Positions 8,679 through 15,569 of a DNA stretch of 24,264 bases are shown here, piece after piece. The stretch covers positions 1 to 24,264 of the forward strand of contig UREN01000032.1 in NCBI GenBank assembly GCA_900546885.1, written 5' to 3'. Every line of letters begins with the position of its first letter. Positions within the stretch are counted from its first letter, which is position 1. Under the pieces are notes generated by a model. That model searched no databases and had not been told where the DNA came from. It saw nothing but the letters and a program-made list of their open reading frames with translations. Source of the stretch: an uncultured Oscillospiraceae bacterium (GTDB lineage: Bacteria; Bacillota; Clostridia; Oscillospirales; Ruminococcaceae). The translations under genes and the position numbers were made by a program.

Positions 8679-9986
8679 TTACACATCCGCCAGCGCGGCG
8701 CGCATGGCCTGCACCGCGCGCTGGGCCACAAGCAGATAGCGCTGGCGCTTGTCGCGCACGCGCGCCTCCAGCGGGGGCAAAATGCCCATGTTGGCGCCCA
8801 TGGGCTGAAAATCTTTCGAGGGCGAGGTGATATAGCGCAAAAGCGCGCCGCACATTGTCTCGGCCGGATATTCGGGCACGGCCTTGCCCGCAAGGCGCGC
8901 GGCAATGGCGCGGGCGGCCAAAAGGCCGCTGGCCGCACTTTCCATATAGCCTTCGAAACCCGTAATTTGCCCGGCAAAGAAAAGGTCTGGCCGTGTTTTC
9001 AGGCACAGCCCGGGCGTAAGCACCTTTGGGCTGTTCAAAAAAGTGTTGCGGTGCATCACGCCATAGCGGGCAAACTCGGCATGGGCAAGGCCCGGTATCA
9101 TGGAGAACACGCGCTTTTGCTCGCCAAATTTCAGGTTTGTCTGAAAGCCCACCAGGTTGTACAATGTGCCCGCGGCGTTTTCGGCGCGCAGCTGCACGTT
9201 GGCCCAGGGGCGGTGGCCGGTGGCCGGATTGATAAGGCCCACAGGCCGCAGCGGGCCATAGCGCATGGTGTCTGCCCCGCGGCGGGCCATCACCTCAATG
9301 GGCATGCAGCCCTCGTACACGCCCGGCTCGCCGTCAAATTCGTGCAGCTGGGCGCGCTCGGCCGTCACCAGAGCCTCGTAAAACGCCTCGTAGCCCGCCT
9401 TGTCAAACGGGCAGTTCAAATAATCTGCCGTGCCGCGGCCATAGCGCGAGGCGGCAAACACCTTTGTCATATCCAGGCTTTGCGCCGTGACGATGGGCGC
9501 CGCGGCGTCGTAGAAGGCAAGCTGTTCATGCCCTGTGACGGCTGCAATGGCCGCGGCAAGCGGGCCCTGGGTAAGCGGGCCGCTTGCCACCAGCGTGATG
9601 CCCTGCCCCGGCGCGGGCAGGGCCGTAACCTCTTCCCGGCGCACGGTGATGCCCGGCTGCGCCTCCACCATCCGGGTGACGCGTGCGCTGAACGCATCCC
9701 TGTCCACGGCCAGCGCGCCGCCCGCCGGCACGCTGCACGCGCGCGCGGCCGGCAAAAGCGAAGAGCCCAGAAGCTCCATCTCGGCTTTCAAAAGGCCGCT
9801 GGCGGAATCCAGCCGTTCGGCCTTGAGGGAGTTCGAGCACACAAGCTCGGCAAAGCCCGCCGAATGGTGCGCCGGGCTGAAAGCGTGGGGCTTTTGCTCG
9901 TACAGAGTGACGGGCACGCCCCGCTTTGCAAGGTACAGCGCCGCCTCGCAGCCCGCAAGGCCCGCGCCGATGATGTTGATGCGCAT
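8679..9986 (-). CDS. trmFO: Folate/FAD-dependent tRNA (m5U54) methyltransferase TrmFO
   Basis: TrmFO makes the ribothymidine at tRNA position 54, using methylenetetrahydrofolate as carbon donor and FADH2 as reductant. It replaces the SAM-dependent TrmA of enteric bacteria. The 435-residue protein begins with the FAD-binding GAGLAGCEAALYL dinucleotide fold (residues 7-19). The catalytic cysteine is present at residue 227 in the EGCMPIEVMARRG motif. The conserved VGFQTNLKFGEQKRVF and YGVMHRNTFLNSP blocks follow. ATG at 9986 lies one base past the topA stop, with AAAAGGAG overlapping the topA end, so the two are probably cotranslated. The topA-trmFO order is standard for Firmicutes; codY and hslVU, which follow in Bacillus, do not follow here. 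Confidence 0.97.
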   Translation of the reverse strand: MRINIIGAGLAGCEAALYLAKRGVPVTLYEQKPHAFSPAHHSAGFAELVCSNSLKAERLDSASGLLKAEMELLGSSLLPAARACSVPAGGALAVDRDAFSARVTRMVEAQPGITVRREEVTALPAPGQGITLVASGPLTQGPLAAAIAAVTGHEQLAFYDAAAPIVTAQSLDMTKVFAASRYGRGTADYLNCPFDKAGYEAFYEALVTAERAQLHEFDGEPGVYEGCMPIEVMARRGADTMRYGPLRPVGLINPATGHRPWANVQLRAENAAGTLYNLVGFQTNLKFGEQKRVFSMIPGLAHAEFARYGVMHRNTFLNSPKVLTPGLCLKTRPDLFFAGQITGFEGYMESAASGLLAARAIAARLAGKAVPEYPAETMCGALLRYITSPSKDFQPMGANMGILPPLEARVRDKRQRYLLVAQRAVQAMRAALADV

Positions 9987-9987
9987 A

Positions 9988-12084
9988 TTACTCCTTTTTC
10001 TCTGCCGCGCTGCGCGAATAGCCGCAGCCCTCTTTTTCGCACACCAGAAGGCCGCTGCGCCCGCCCTTTTTGAACAGCGTGCTGCCGCACTGGGGGCACT
10101 TTTCCGCCGTGGGCTCGTTCCACGTCATAAAATCGCACGCGGGGTTTTTCTCGCAGCCATAGTATACGCGCCCCTTTTTCGAGCGGCGCAGCAGCACCCG
10201 GCTGCCGCACTTGGGGCAAAGGCCGCCGGTGTCCTTTACAAGGCGGCGCGTGTTTTTGCATTCCGGGAAGCCCGGGCAGGCCAAGAACTTGCCATAGCGC
10301 CCGGTTTTGATGACCATTTTGCGCCCGCACAGCTCGCACACTTCGTCCGTCTCTTCGTCGGGCACTTTGATCTTCTTGTCTTTCATGTCCTCTTCGGCCT
10401 TTTCCAGCGTGGCCGAAAAATCTTTATAGAAATCGTCGATGGTTTTGTGCCAATCGGCCTTGCCGCTCTCAACACGGTCGAGGTCCTGCTCCATCTGGGC
10501 AGAGAAATGCACGTCCACAATGTTGGGGAACTCGGCCTCCATCAGCTCGTCAATGGCGCGGCCCAGGCGCGTGGGCACCAGCTTTTTCTGCTGGCGCTCT
10601 ACATAATCGCGGTCGATAATGGTGGTGATGATGGGCGCATAGGTGGACGGGCGGCCGATGCCGTTTTCTTCCAGCGCTTTGATGAGCGAGGCCTCGGTGT
10701 AGCGCGCGGGCGGCTGGGTGAACTTCTGCTCGCCCTCCACGCTTTTCACCTTCAGCACATCGCCCTCGGAAAGGGGCGGCAGGGCCGTCTCTTTCTTCTC
10801 TTTCTCATCGGCAGATTCCTCATACAGGCGCGAGAAGCCGTCGAACGTGACGGTGTAGCCGCTGGCCTTGAAGGTGTAGGCGCCCGCGGCGATGTCTGCG
10901 GCCACGGTGGCCTGCTCGCAGTCTGCCATCTGGCTGGCGATAAAGCGGCTCCAAATCAGGCGGTACAGCTTTGCCTCCGGGCCGGAGATGCTCTTTTCCA
11001 CCTCGTCCGGCGTCAGGCTGGGCACCGTGGGGCGAATGGCTTCGTGCGCGTCCTGCGCGGCGGTGGCGCTTTTCGATTTATAGATGCGCTTGTGCCCGCA
11101 CACATACGCCTCGCCATAGGCGCCCGCAATAAACTCTTTCGCGGCGGCCACGGCCTCGTCTGCCACGCGCAGCGAATCGGTTCGCATATAGGTGATCAGG
11201 CCCATGGTGCCGTGCCCGGCAATGTCCATGCCCTCATACAGCGTCTGCGCGGCGCGCATGGTGCGCGTTGCGGTGAAGCCCAGCTTGCGGCTGGCCTCCT
11301 GCTGCATGGTGCTGGTGATGAACGGCGGCGCAGGCACGCGGCGGCGCTTGCCGCGCGAGACGGCGGCCACCGTGAACGCCTCGCCCTTTACGTCTGCCAA
11401 AATGGCGTTGGCCTCGGCCTTTGTTTTTACCTCCAGCTTTTTGCCGGCCTTTTCGGCCAGGCGCGCGGTGAACTTTTTGGCCTGCCCCGGCGGGCACAGC
11501 ACGGCGTCGATGTTCCAGTATTCCTCGGGCTGGAAGGCCTCTATCTCCTTCTCCCTGTCCACAATCAGGCGCACGGCCACGCTTTGCACGCGCCCGGCCG
11601 AAAGCCCGCGGCGCACTTTGCGCCACAAAAACGGGCTGAGCTTATAGCCCACCAGCCTGTCCAGCACGCGGCGCGCCTGCTGGGCGTTGAACAGGTCCAT
11701 ATCGATGGCGCGCGGGGCAGCCATGCCCTCCTGCACGCCCTTTTTGGTAATTTCGCCAAAGGTGACGCGGTTGTGGGCGGCCGGGTCCAGCCCCAAAAGC
11801 TTGGCCAAATGCCAGCTGATGGCCTCGCCCTCGCGGTCCGGGTCCGTTGCAAGGAACACCTCGTCGCTCTCTTTGGCAAGGCTTTTCAGCTCGCGAATAA
11901 CCTTTTCCTTGCCCTTGATGTTGATATATTTCGGCTCGTAGTTCTTCTCCACGTCGATGCCGAGCTGGCTTTGCGGCAAATCGCGGATATGGCCCATGGA
12001 GGCCGCCACCTCATAGCCGCTGCCCAGATATTTGCGGATGGTTTTGGCTTTCGCCGGGGATTCTACGATGACTAATTTCGACAT
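9988..12084 (-). CDS. topA: DNA topoisomerase I (type IA)
   Basis: TopA relaxes negative supercoils by transient single-strand cleavage through a 5'-phosphotyrosine. The 698-residue protein starts with a TOPRIM domain (LVIVESPAKAKTI at residues 4-16, and the metal-binding ATDPDREGEAISWHL). The active-site tyrosine is Tyr299 in GLITYMRTDS. The middle domains include RPSTYAPII. From about residue 579 to the end are three C4 zinc ribbons, beginning CELCGRK, CPKCGSR and CPQCGST, each with its second cysteine pair. The ATG follows AAAGGAA and lies 49 bases after dprA. A GC-rich imperfect hairpin in that gap lacks a T tract, so read-through from dprA is likely. Confidence 0.98.
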   Translation of the reverse strand: MSKLVIVESPAKAKTIRKYLGSGYEVAASMGHIRDLPQSQLGIDVEKNYEPKYINIKGKEKVIRELKSLAKESDEVFLATDPDREGEAISWHLAKLLGLDPAAHNRVTFGEITKKGVQEGMAAPRAIDMDLFNAQQARRVLDRLVGYKLSPFLWRKVRRGLSAGRVQSVAVRLIVDREKEIEAFQPEEYWNIDAVLCPPGQAKKFTARLAEKAGKKLEVKTKAEANAILADVKGEAFTVAAVSRGKRRRVPAPPFITSTMQQEASRKLGFTATRTMRAAQTLYEGMDIAGHGTMGLITYMRTDSLRVADEAVAAAKEFIAGAYGEAYVCGHKRIYKSKSATAAQDAHEAIRPTVPSLTPDEVEKSISGPEAKLYRLIWSRFIASQMADCEQATVAADIAAGAYTFKASGYTVTFDGFSRLYEESADEKEKKETALPPLSEGDVLKVKSVEGEQKFTQPPARYTEASLIKALEENGIGRPSTYAPIITTIIDRDYVERQQKKLVPTRLGRAIDELMEAEFPNIVDVHFSAQMEQDLDRVESGKADWHKTIDDFYKDFSATLEKAEEDMKDKKIKVPDEETDEVCELCGRKMVIKTGRYGKFLACPGFPECKNTRRLVKDTGGLCPKCGSRVLLRRSKKGRVYYGCEKNPACDFMTWNEPTAEKCPQCGSTLFKKGGRSGLLVCEKEGCGYSRSAAEKKE

Positions 12085-12133
12085 AACTCATTTCCTTTGC
12101 AAGATATGGTGCCCGGGCGGGTGCCCCGGCCCG

Positions 12134-13258
12134 CTAGGGGGCCAGCACAAAGCGGCGGCCCGCAAGCTGGCGGCAGGCGCCGGCAAGCTCCAGCTCGGTG
12201 AGGGCGGCCATGGCCGCGGGCGGGGCAAGGCCGCTTTCGGCGCAAAGCTGGGCCAGCGTTTTCGGCGTGCAGCCCAGCGCCTTTTGGGCGGCAAGGGCCG
12301 CCTGGCTCAGCGGCTGTGCCGGGGGCCCGCCTGCCTGCGGCGCCCCGGCGTCATGCCCACGGGCCGCGCCGCCTTGCGGCACAGCGCCGTAAAATTCCAG
12401 AATATCCGCTGCGCTCACCGCGGCCAGGGCGCCGCGGCCCAGAAGGTGGTTGGCGCCCTCGCTCAGCGGCGAGAAAATGCTGCCCGGCACGGCAAACACA
12501 TCTTTGCCGTAGCCCAGGGCCGCATGCACAGTGTTCATGGTGCCGGAGACGCGCCGCGCCTCGGCCACGCACACGCCGCGGCTCAGCGCGGCAATCAGCC
12601 GGTTGCGCTGCAGAAAATAAGGGCGCAGCGGCTCGGTGCCGGGCGGGTATTCCCCCAGCACAAGGCCCTGTTTTTCAATCAGGCCCTTCAGCGTGCGGTT
12701 TGCCGCGGGGTAGCACAAGTCGTGCCCGAACGCAATGCAGGCCACCGTGGGCGTGCCCGCGCGCACAGCGGCCTTGTGGGCCTCGCTGTCAAGGCCGCTT
12801 GCCAGGCCGGACACCAGCACCACGCCCGCCTCGGCCAGGCCCTTGGCAATGGCCGAGGTGGCCTCCAGCCCATAGGCCGAGGGGCGCCGCGCGCCAATGA
12901 TGGCAAAGGTGAACACATCCGGCTGCAGCACGCTGATGTCGCCCTTATAGTATACCACGGGCGGCGGGTCTTCCATCAGGCGCAGCGAAGCGGGGTATTC
13001 CTCATCGTCCCATGTGGCAATGTGCACGCCAAGCTGCCCGCAGCGCGCCAGCACGCGCGCCGCGCTTTGCGGCTGGGTGTGCTGCACCGCATGCAGCTGG
13101 CCCGGCGAAAGCAGAGCCGAAAGGTCTTGCGAAAAGCGCGCCTCATACAGCGCCTGCGGTGTGCCGAATGCATCCAGCACATCGCGCACATGCACACCGC
13201 CGGGGCCAAGCGCCCCGGCCAGCCACACCCAGTGCAGCAAAGCGTCCTCTCTGTTCAT
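12134..13258 (-). CDS. dprA: DNA-protecting protein DprA
   Basis: DprA binds incoming single-stranded DNA during natural transformation and loads RecA onto it. The 375-residue protein has a short helical N-terminal SAM-like region (about 1-75). The Rossmann-like core spans about 105-290 and shows IGARRPSAYG, VSGLASGLDSEAHKAA and FGHDLCYPAANRTL. It also shows the RNRLIAALSRGVCVAEA and SGTMNTVHAALGYGKDVFAVPG motifs. After an Ala/Gly/Pro linker, residues 312-375 form a winged-helix C-terminal domain. ATG at 13258 overlaps the preceding methyltransferase stop in ATGA, so translation is coupled. DprA is widespread in bacteria with no proven competence; its presence alone does not show that this organism is transformable. 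Confidence 0.96.
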   Translation of the reverse strand: MNREDALLHWVWLAGALGPGGVHVRDVLDAFGTPQALYEARFSQDLSALLSPGQLHAVQHTQPQSAARVLARCGQLGVHIATWDDEEYPASLRLMEDPPPVVYYKGDISVLQPDVFTFAIIGARRPSAYGLEATSAIAKGLAEAGVVLVSGLASGLDSEAHKAAVRAGTPTVACIAFGHDLCYPAANRTLKGLIEKQGLVLGEYPPGTEPLRPYFLQRNRLIAALSRGVCVAEARRVSGTMNTVHAALGYGKDVFAVPGSIFSPLSEGANHLLGRGALAAVSAADILEFYGAVPQGGAARGHDAGAPQAGGPPAQPLSQAALAAQKALGCTPKTLAQLCAESGLAPPAAMAALTELELAGACRQLAGRRFVLAP

Positions 13259-14031
13259 ATGCCCACCCCGCGGAAATGCCACAGCAGAATGCTGCCCGCC
13301 ACGGCGGCGTTCAGCGATTCCACCGCGCCCGTCATGGGGATGCGCACGGCCATGCCGGCGGCTGCCACGGCCTCGGGCGAAAGGCCGGCCCCCTCGTTGC
13401 CAATAACTAGGGCAAGCCCGCCGCCGGCGGGCGGCACGGCCTCGGCCAGCGGGCGCGAATTTTGCAGCGCCGCCGCATACACGGCGCAGCCCTTTTCGCC
13501 CAGCGCGCGCAGAAAAGCCGGAAACTGCGGCACAACCGCCACCGGCACCTTGCCCGCCGCGCCCATAGAGGCGCGCAGCGCCTTTTGGGAGAACGCGTCT
13601 GCACAGCCGGGTGAGAGGGCCACGGCGTCAAAGCCGAAGGCCGCTGCGCTGCGCAGCAGCGCGCCGAGGTTGGAGGGGTCCTGCACGCGCTCGAGGCACA
13701 AATAGCGCCCTTTGCCGGTAAACGCCTGCTGCGGCATGGGCGCCGGGCATGGAAACAGCGCAAACAGCCCCTGCGGCGTGCGCGTGCCCGCCAGCTTCTG
13801 CGCCACGGGCAGCGACACCTCGCAGGCCTGCCCGCCCAGCGCTTCGGCCGCGGCCCTTTTGGAATCAAGATAATATACCTTATAGGGCCGGAAAGCGCGG
13901 GCCAGTTCTTCACAAAGGCGCCCGCCCTCGGCAAAAAACACGCCCTCGGCGCGGCGGAAGGCCGCGTCGTCACGCACTTTGCAGGCATATTTCACAGCCG
14001 CATTTTCCCGGCTGGTGATGCACGGCACCAT
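13255..14031 (-). CDS. SpoU/TrmH-family RNA 2'-O-methyltransferase
   Basis: This is a 258-residue SPOUT-fold methyltransferase that transfers methyl from SAM to a ribose 2'-OH of rRNA or tRNA. The three SpoU motifs are clear. Motif 1 is ERVQDPSNLGALLRS at about 110-124, with the catalytic-type Asn-Leu-Gly-Ala-Leu-Leu-Arg. Motif 2 is VIGNEGAGLS at about 206-215. Motif 3 is IPMTGAVESLNAAVA at about 229-243, which forms the knotted SAM pocket. An N-terminal region of about 100 residues resembles the substrate-binding L30e-like domain of RlmB/TsnR proteins. ATG at 14031 follows a purine-rich A3G7 tract; the frame continues upstream through rplT but is not used. The position after rplT matches ysgA-like genes in other Firmicutes. 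The exact RNA target cannot be told. Confidence 0.92.
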   Translation of the reverse strand: MVPCITSRENAAVKYACKVRDDAAFRRAEGVFFAEGGRLCEELARAFRPYKVYYLDSKRAAAEALGGQACEVSLPVAQKLAGTRTPQGLFALFPCPAPMPQQAFTGKGRYLCLERVQDPSNLGALLRSAAAFGFDAVALSPGCADAFSQKALRASMGAAGKVPVAVVPQFPAFLRALGEKGCAVYAAALQNSRPLAEAVPPAGGGLALVIGNEGAGLSPEAVAAAGMAVRIPMTGAVESLNAAVAGSILLWHFRGVGI

Positions 14032-14106
14032 GAAACAGCGCCCCCCCTTTCCGGCATGCGCACATGCCCCGGGCCCAAGGTTTGCGGGCGCGAGGCGCGT
14101 GCGGCT

Positions 14107-14152
14107 CAAAATACAAAGCAACGCCCGGGCACGCGTGCACGGGCGTAAGCTT
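14107..14152 (-). terminator. Terminator after rplT
   Basis: Seven base pairs (arms 14121-14127 and 14140-14146) are extended inward by a GCAC/GTGC pairing and outward by an AAAGC/GCTTT pairing with small bulges. A TTTGTATTTT tract follows on the transcribed side. It lies eight to fifty bases after the rplT stop and probably ends the infC operon, though the T tract is interrupted, so some read-through into the methyltransferase gene is possible. I see no clear promoter between this and the next gene. Confidence 0.65.
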
Positions 14153-14159
14153 TTGTGCT

Positions 14160-14513
14160 TTATTTCGCGGCTTTGGCTGTTTCCACCAGCGCGGCGAAGC
14201 TCTTTTCGTCGTGGATGGCCATCTCGCTCAGCATTTTGCGATTCAGCTCGATGCCGCTCTTTTTCAGGCCATTCATAAAGGCGGAATAGCTGGTGCCGTT
14301 GGCGCGGCAGGCGGCGTTGATGCGGGTGATCCACAGGCGGCGGTAATCGCGCTTTTTCTGCTTGCGGCCGGCAAACGCATAGTTGCCGCCCTTCATCACC
14401 TGCTGTTTGGCCATTTTAAAATGCTTGGATTTGCTGCCGTAATAGCCCTTGGCCAGCTTCAGGACCTTTTTCCTTCTTTTGCGCGTCATCATAGCGCCTT
14501 TGATACGTGCCAT
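14160..14513 (-). CDS. rplT: 50S ribosomal protein L20
   Basis: L20 is an early 23S rRNA-binding assembly protein of the large subunit, and in many Firmicutes also the repressor of its own operon. The 117-residue sequence is canonical. The very basic N-terminal arm starts [24 protein letters not shown], shortened here as [17 protein letters not shown]. The globular part includes [18 protein letters not shown] and the C-terminal [13 protein letters not shown]. The ATG has AGAAGGAGA at a normal spacing. It is the last gene of infC-rpmI-rplT, 50 bases after rpmI. It is the presumed ligand of the attenuator in the operon leader. Confidence 0.99.
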   Translation of the reverse strand: MARIKGAMMTRKRRKKVLKLAKGYYGSKSKHFKMAKQQVMKGGNYAFAGRKQKKRDYRRLWITRINAACRANGTSYSAFMNGLKKSGIELNRKMLSEMAIHDEKSFAALVETAKAAK

Positions 14514-14563
14514 ATTCTACAATCTCCTTCTATGTCGATAAAAAGCTTATGTTCTCACACCGG

Positions 14564-14767
14564 TCAGCCGTACGGCAGCATGTCCTTGACAGCCGCAGTG
14601 TTGGTCTTATCCGCATAGGCGGGCTTGCGGTAGCCGCGCTTGATCTTCGTGGTTTTGCCGTGGCCGTTCAAAAGGTGGCTGCGGTAAGCGTGGCCGCGTT
14701 TCACCTTGCCGGTTTTCGTGAGCTTGAAGCGCTTTTTCGCTCCGGAGTGTGTTTTCATCTTAGGCAT
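14564..14767 (-). CDS. rpmI: 50S ribosomal protein L35
   Basis: L35 is a small, highly basic large-subunit protein. The 67-residue sequence has the family start [20 protein letters not shown], followed by the conserved [22 protein letters not shown] region, here written in part as [10 protein letters not shown]. It ends with VKDMLPYG. Length is typical (64-67). The ATG is preceded by GAAGGAGG at nine bases. It lies 21 bases after infC and 50 before rplT in the usual three-gene operon. Confidence 0.99.
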   Translation of the reverse strand: MPKMKTHSGAKKRFKLTKTGKVKRGHAYRSHLLNGHGKTTKIKRGYRKPAYADKTNTAAVKDMLPYG

Positions 14768-14788
14768 TTTGGAATTTCCTCCTTCAAA

Positions 14789-15307
14789 TTACTGCGCCTT
14801 GGCGGGCGCAAGGAACATCTGCATGCTGCGCCCTTCGAGTTTCGGCTGTTTTTCCACCACTGCATCCGGCAGGGCCTGGGCGAAGCGCTTGTGCACCTCG
14901 AGGCCGAGGTTGGTGTGCGCCATCTCGCGGCCGCGGAAGCGGATGGAAACTTTCACCTTGTCGCCCTTGGCAAGGAATTTCGCCGCCTGGGCCACCTTGG
15001 TGTTGAAGTCGTTCGTGTCGATGTTCAAAGAAAGACGGATCTCTTTGATATCCACGATCTTCTGGTTTTTGCGCGCTTCTTTTTCGCGTTTCTGCTGTTC
15101 GAAGCGGAATTTGCCGTAATCGAGGATCTTGCACACGGGCGGCTGTGCCTGCGGGGCAATTTTCACAAGGTCCAAATTGGCCTCTTCTGCCCTGCGCAGC
15201 GCATCGCGCACCGGCACGATGCCAAGCTGGCTGCCGTCTGCGCCAATCAGGCGCACCTCTTTGTCGCGAATGGCTTCGTTGATCTCCATTTCTTTTTTGC
15301 CGCTGAT
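14789..15307 (-). CDS. infC: Translation initiation factor IF-3, likely AUC start
   Basis: IF-3 binds the 30S subunit, prevents premature 50S joining and checks the start codon. The protein has an N domain starting EINEAIRDKEVRLIG, a basic linker (RFEQQKREKEARKNQKIVDI) and a C domain with KVSIRFRGREMAHTNLG. If initiation is at the ATC at 15305-15307, the product has 172 residues. The ATC lies seven bases after a perfect GGAGGTG (15315-15321). The first ATG in frame, at 15289, is 25 bases from that site and has no other ribosome binding site, so it is a poor choice. A rare start codon for infC is known elsewhere (AUU in E. coli) and lets IF-3 repress its own translation. The frame stays open far upstream, but the leader features show this is not coding. 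Confidence 0.95.
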   Translation of the reverse strand: MSGKKEMEINEAIRDKEVRLIGADGSQLGIVPVRDALRRAEEANLDLVKIAPQAQPPVCKILDYGKFRFEQQKREKEARKNQKIVDIKEIRLSLNIDTNDFNTKVAQAAKFLAKGDKVKVSIRFRGREMAHTNLGLEVHKRFAQALPDAVVEKQPKLEGRSMQMFLAPAKAQ

Positions 15308-15314
15308 GGTAAAG

Positions 15315-15321
15315 CACCTCC
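15315..15321 (-). promoter_or_regulatory. Ribosome binding site that decides the infC start
   Basis: GGAGGTG is nearly a full complement of the 16S rRNA 3' end and is placed seven bases before ATC at 15307. It is 25 bases from the nearest ATG. This spacing is the main reason for choosing the AUC start. Confidence 0.8.
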
Positions 15322-15363
15322 AAACTGTTATTCTGCCTGCGGGGTAGCCCGCCTGCCTTGCGT

Positions 15364-15393
15364 GAAAAAGCGGCCGCCCGGGTGGGCAGCCGC
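15364..15393 (-). terminator. Leader attenuator terminator of the infC operon
   Basis: A ten-pair stem (arms 15384-15393 and 15370-15379, one U-G pair) with an ACCC loop is followed by five T residues (15365-15369). It sits about 60 bases before the infC start and about 110 after the promoter, so it can only be a conditional terminator for this operon. Confidence 0.85.
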
Positions 15394-15500
15394 CAAACAT
15401 GTGCAATTTGCGCGCAATGCGCCTTTGCTGTTTTAACCCGGCCCCTGCGGGGCACAAGGTGAGCACGGCTGCCGGCCGGTGCTGCTTTGTTTGCCTAACT

Positions 15501-15530
15501 AGTATATGCCATCCGGCGCGCGTTTGTCAA
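15501..15530 (-). promoter_or_regulatory. Sigma-A promoter of infC-rpmI-rplT
   Basis: TTGACA (15525-15530) and TATACT (15501-15506) are separated by 18 bases on the minus strand. The -35 is perfect and the -10 differs at one position from TATAAT. It is the best promoter in the window, lies in the gap after addA, and predicts a start near 15494. Confidence 0.88.
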
Positions 15531-15551
15531 GCAGTTTTTCGCCGCACGGGC

Positions 15552-15569
15552 AAAAAAACGCCGCGGCGT
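15552..15569 (-). terminator. Probable terminator at the end of addA
   Basis: A 12-base palindrome (15558-15569) overlaps the addA stop codon and is followed by seven T residues. As drawn it gives only a short stem with a tight loop, although CGCCG a little upstream offers an alternative pairing with CGGCG. The T tract and placement between addA and the infC promoter support a terminator role. Confidence 0.55.

Larger units (their letters stand above)
15308..15494 (-). promoter_or_regulatory. L20-type mRNA leader of infC-rpmI-rplT
   Basis: The expected transcript has a leader of about 185 bases before infC. It contains several strong hairpins (for example CCCC-GCA-GGGG near 15445-15455) and an intrinsic terminator at 15364-15393. 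An upstream segment at 15466-15473 (GGCAGCCG in the RNA) is perfectly complementary to the 5' arm of that terminator (15385-15392, CGGCUGCC). Pairing of these would prevent the terminator forming. This is the arrangement of the Firmicutes L20 leader, where excess L20 favours early termination. The match to the known family is by architecture and gene context; I have not run a covariance model. Confidence 0.75.

Noticed and set aside
9535..12075. An 846-residue open frame on the plus strand opposite topA and trmFO
   Set aside because: It lies fully antisense to two firm genes and has Ala/Gly/His/Arg-rich sequence with no recognisable motif and no ribosome binding site. Long antisense frames are expected in GC-rich genes.
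12940..12965. A TATACTATAA promoter-like element inside dprA
   Set aside because: It encodes the conserved VVYYKGD region of DprA and has no suitable -35 or downstream start.
14032..14334. An N-terminal extension of the RNA methyltransferase into rplT
   Set aside because: It overlaps rplT and its terminator and has no similarity to the family; the ATG at 14031 has a ribosome binding site.
15308..15466. An N-terminal extension of IF-3 by about 53 residues
   Set aside because: It would translate the leader terminator and ribosome binding site and has no IF-3 similarity.
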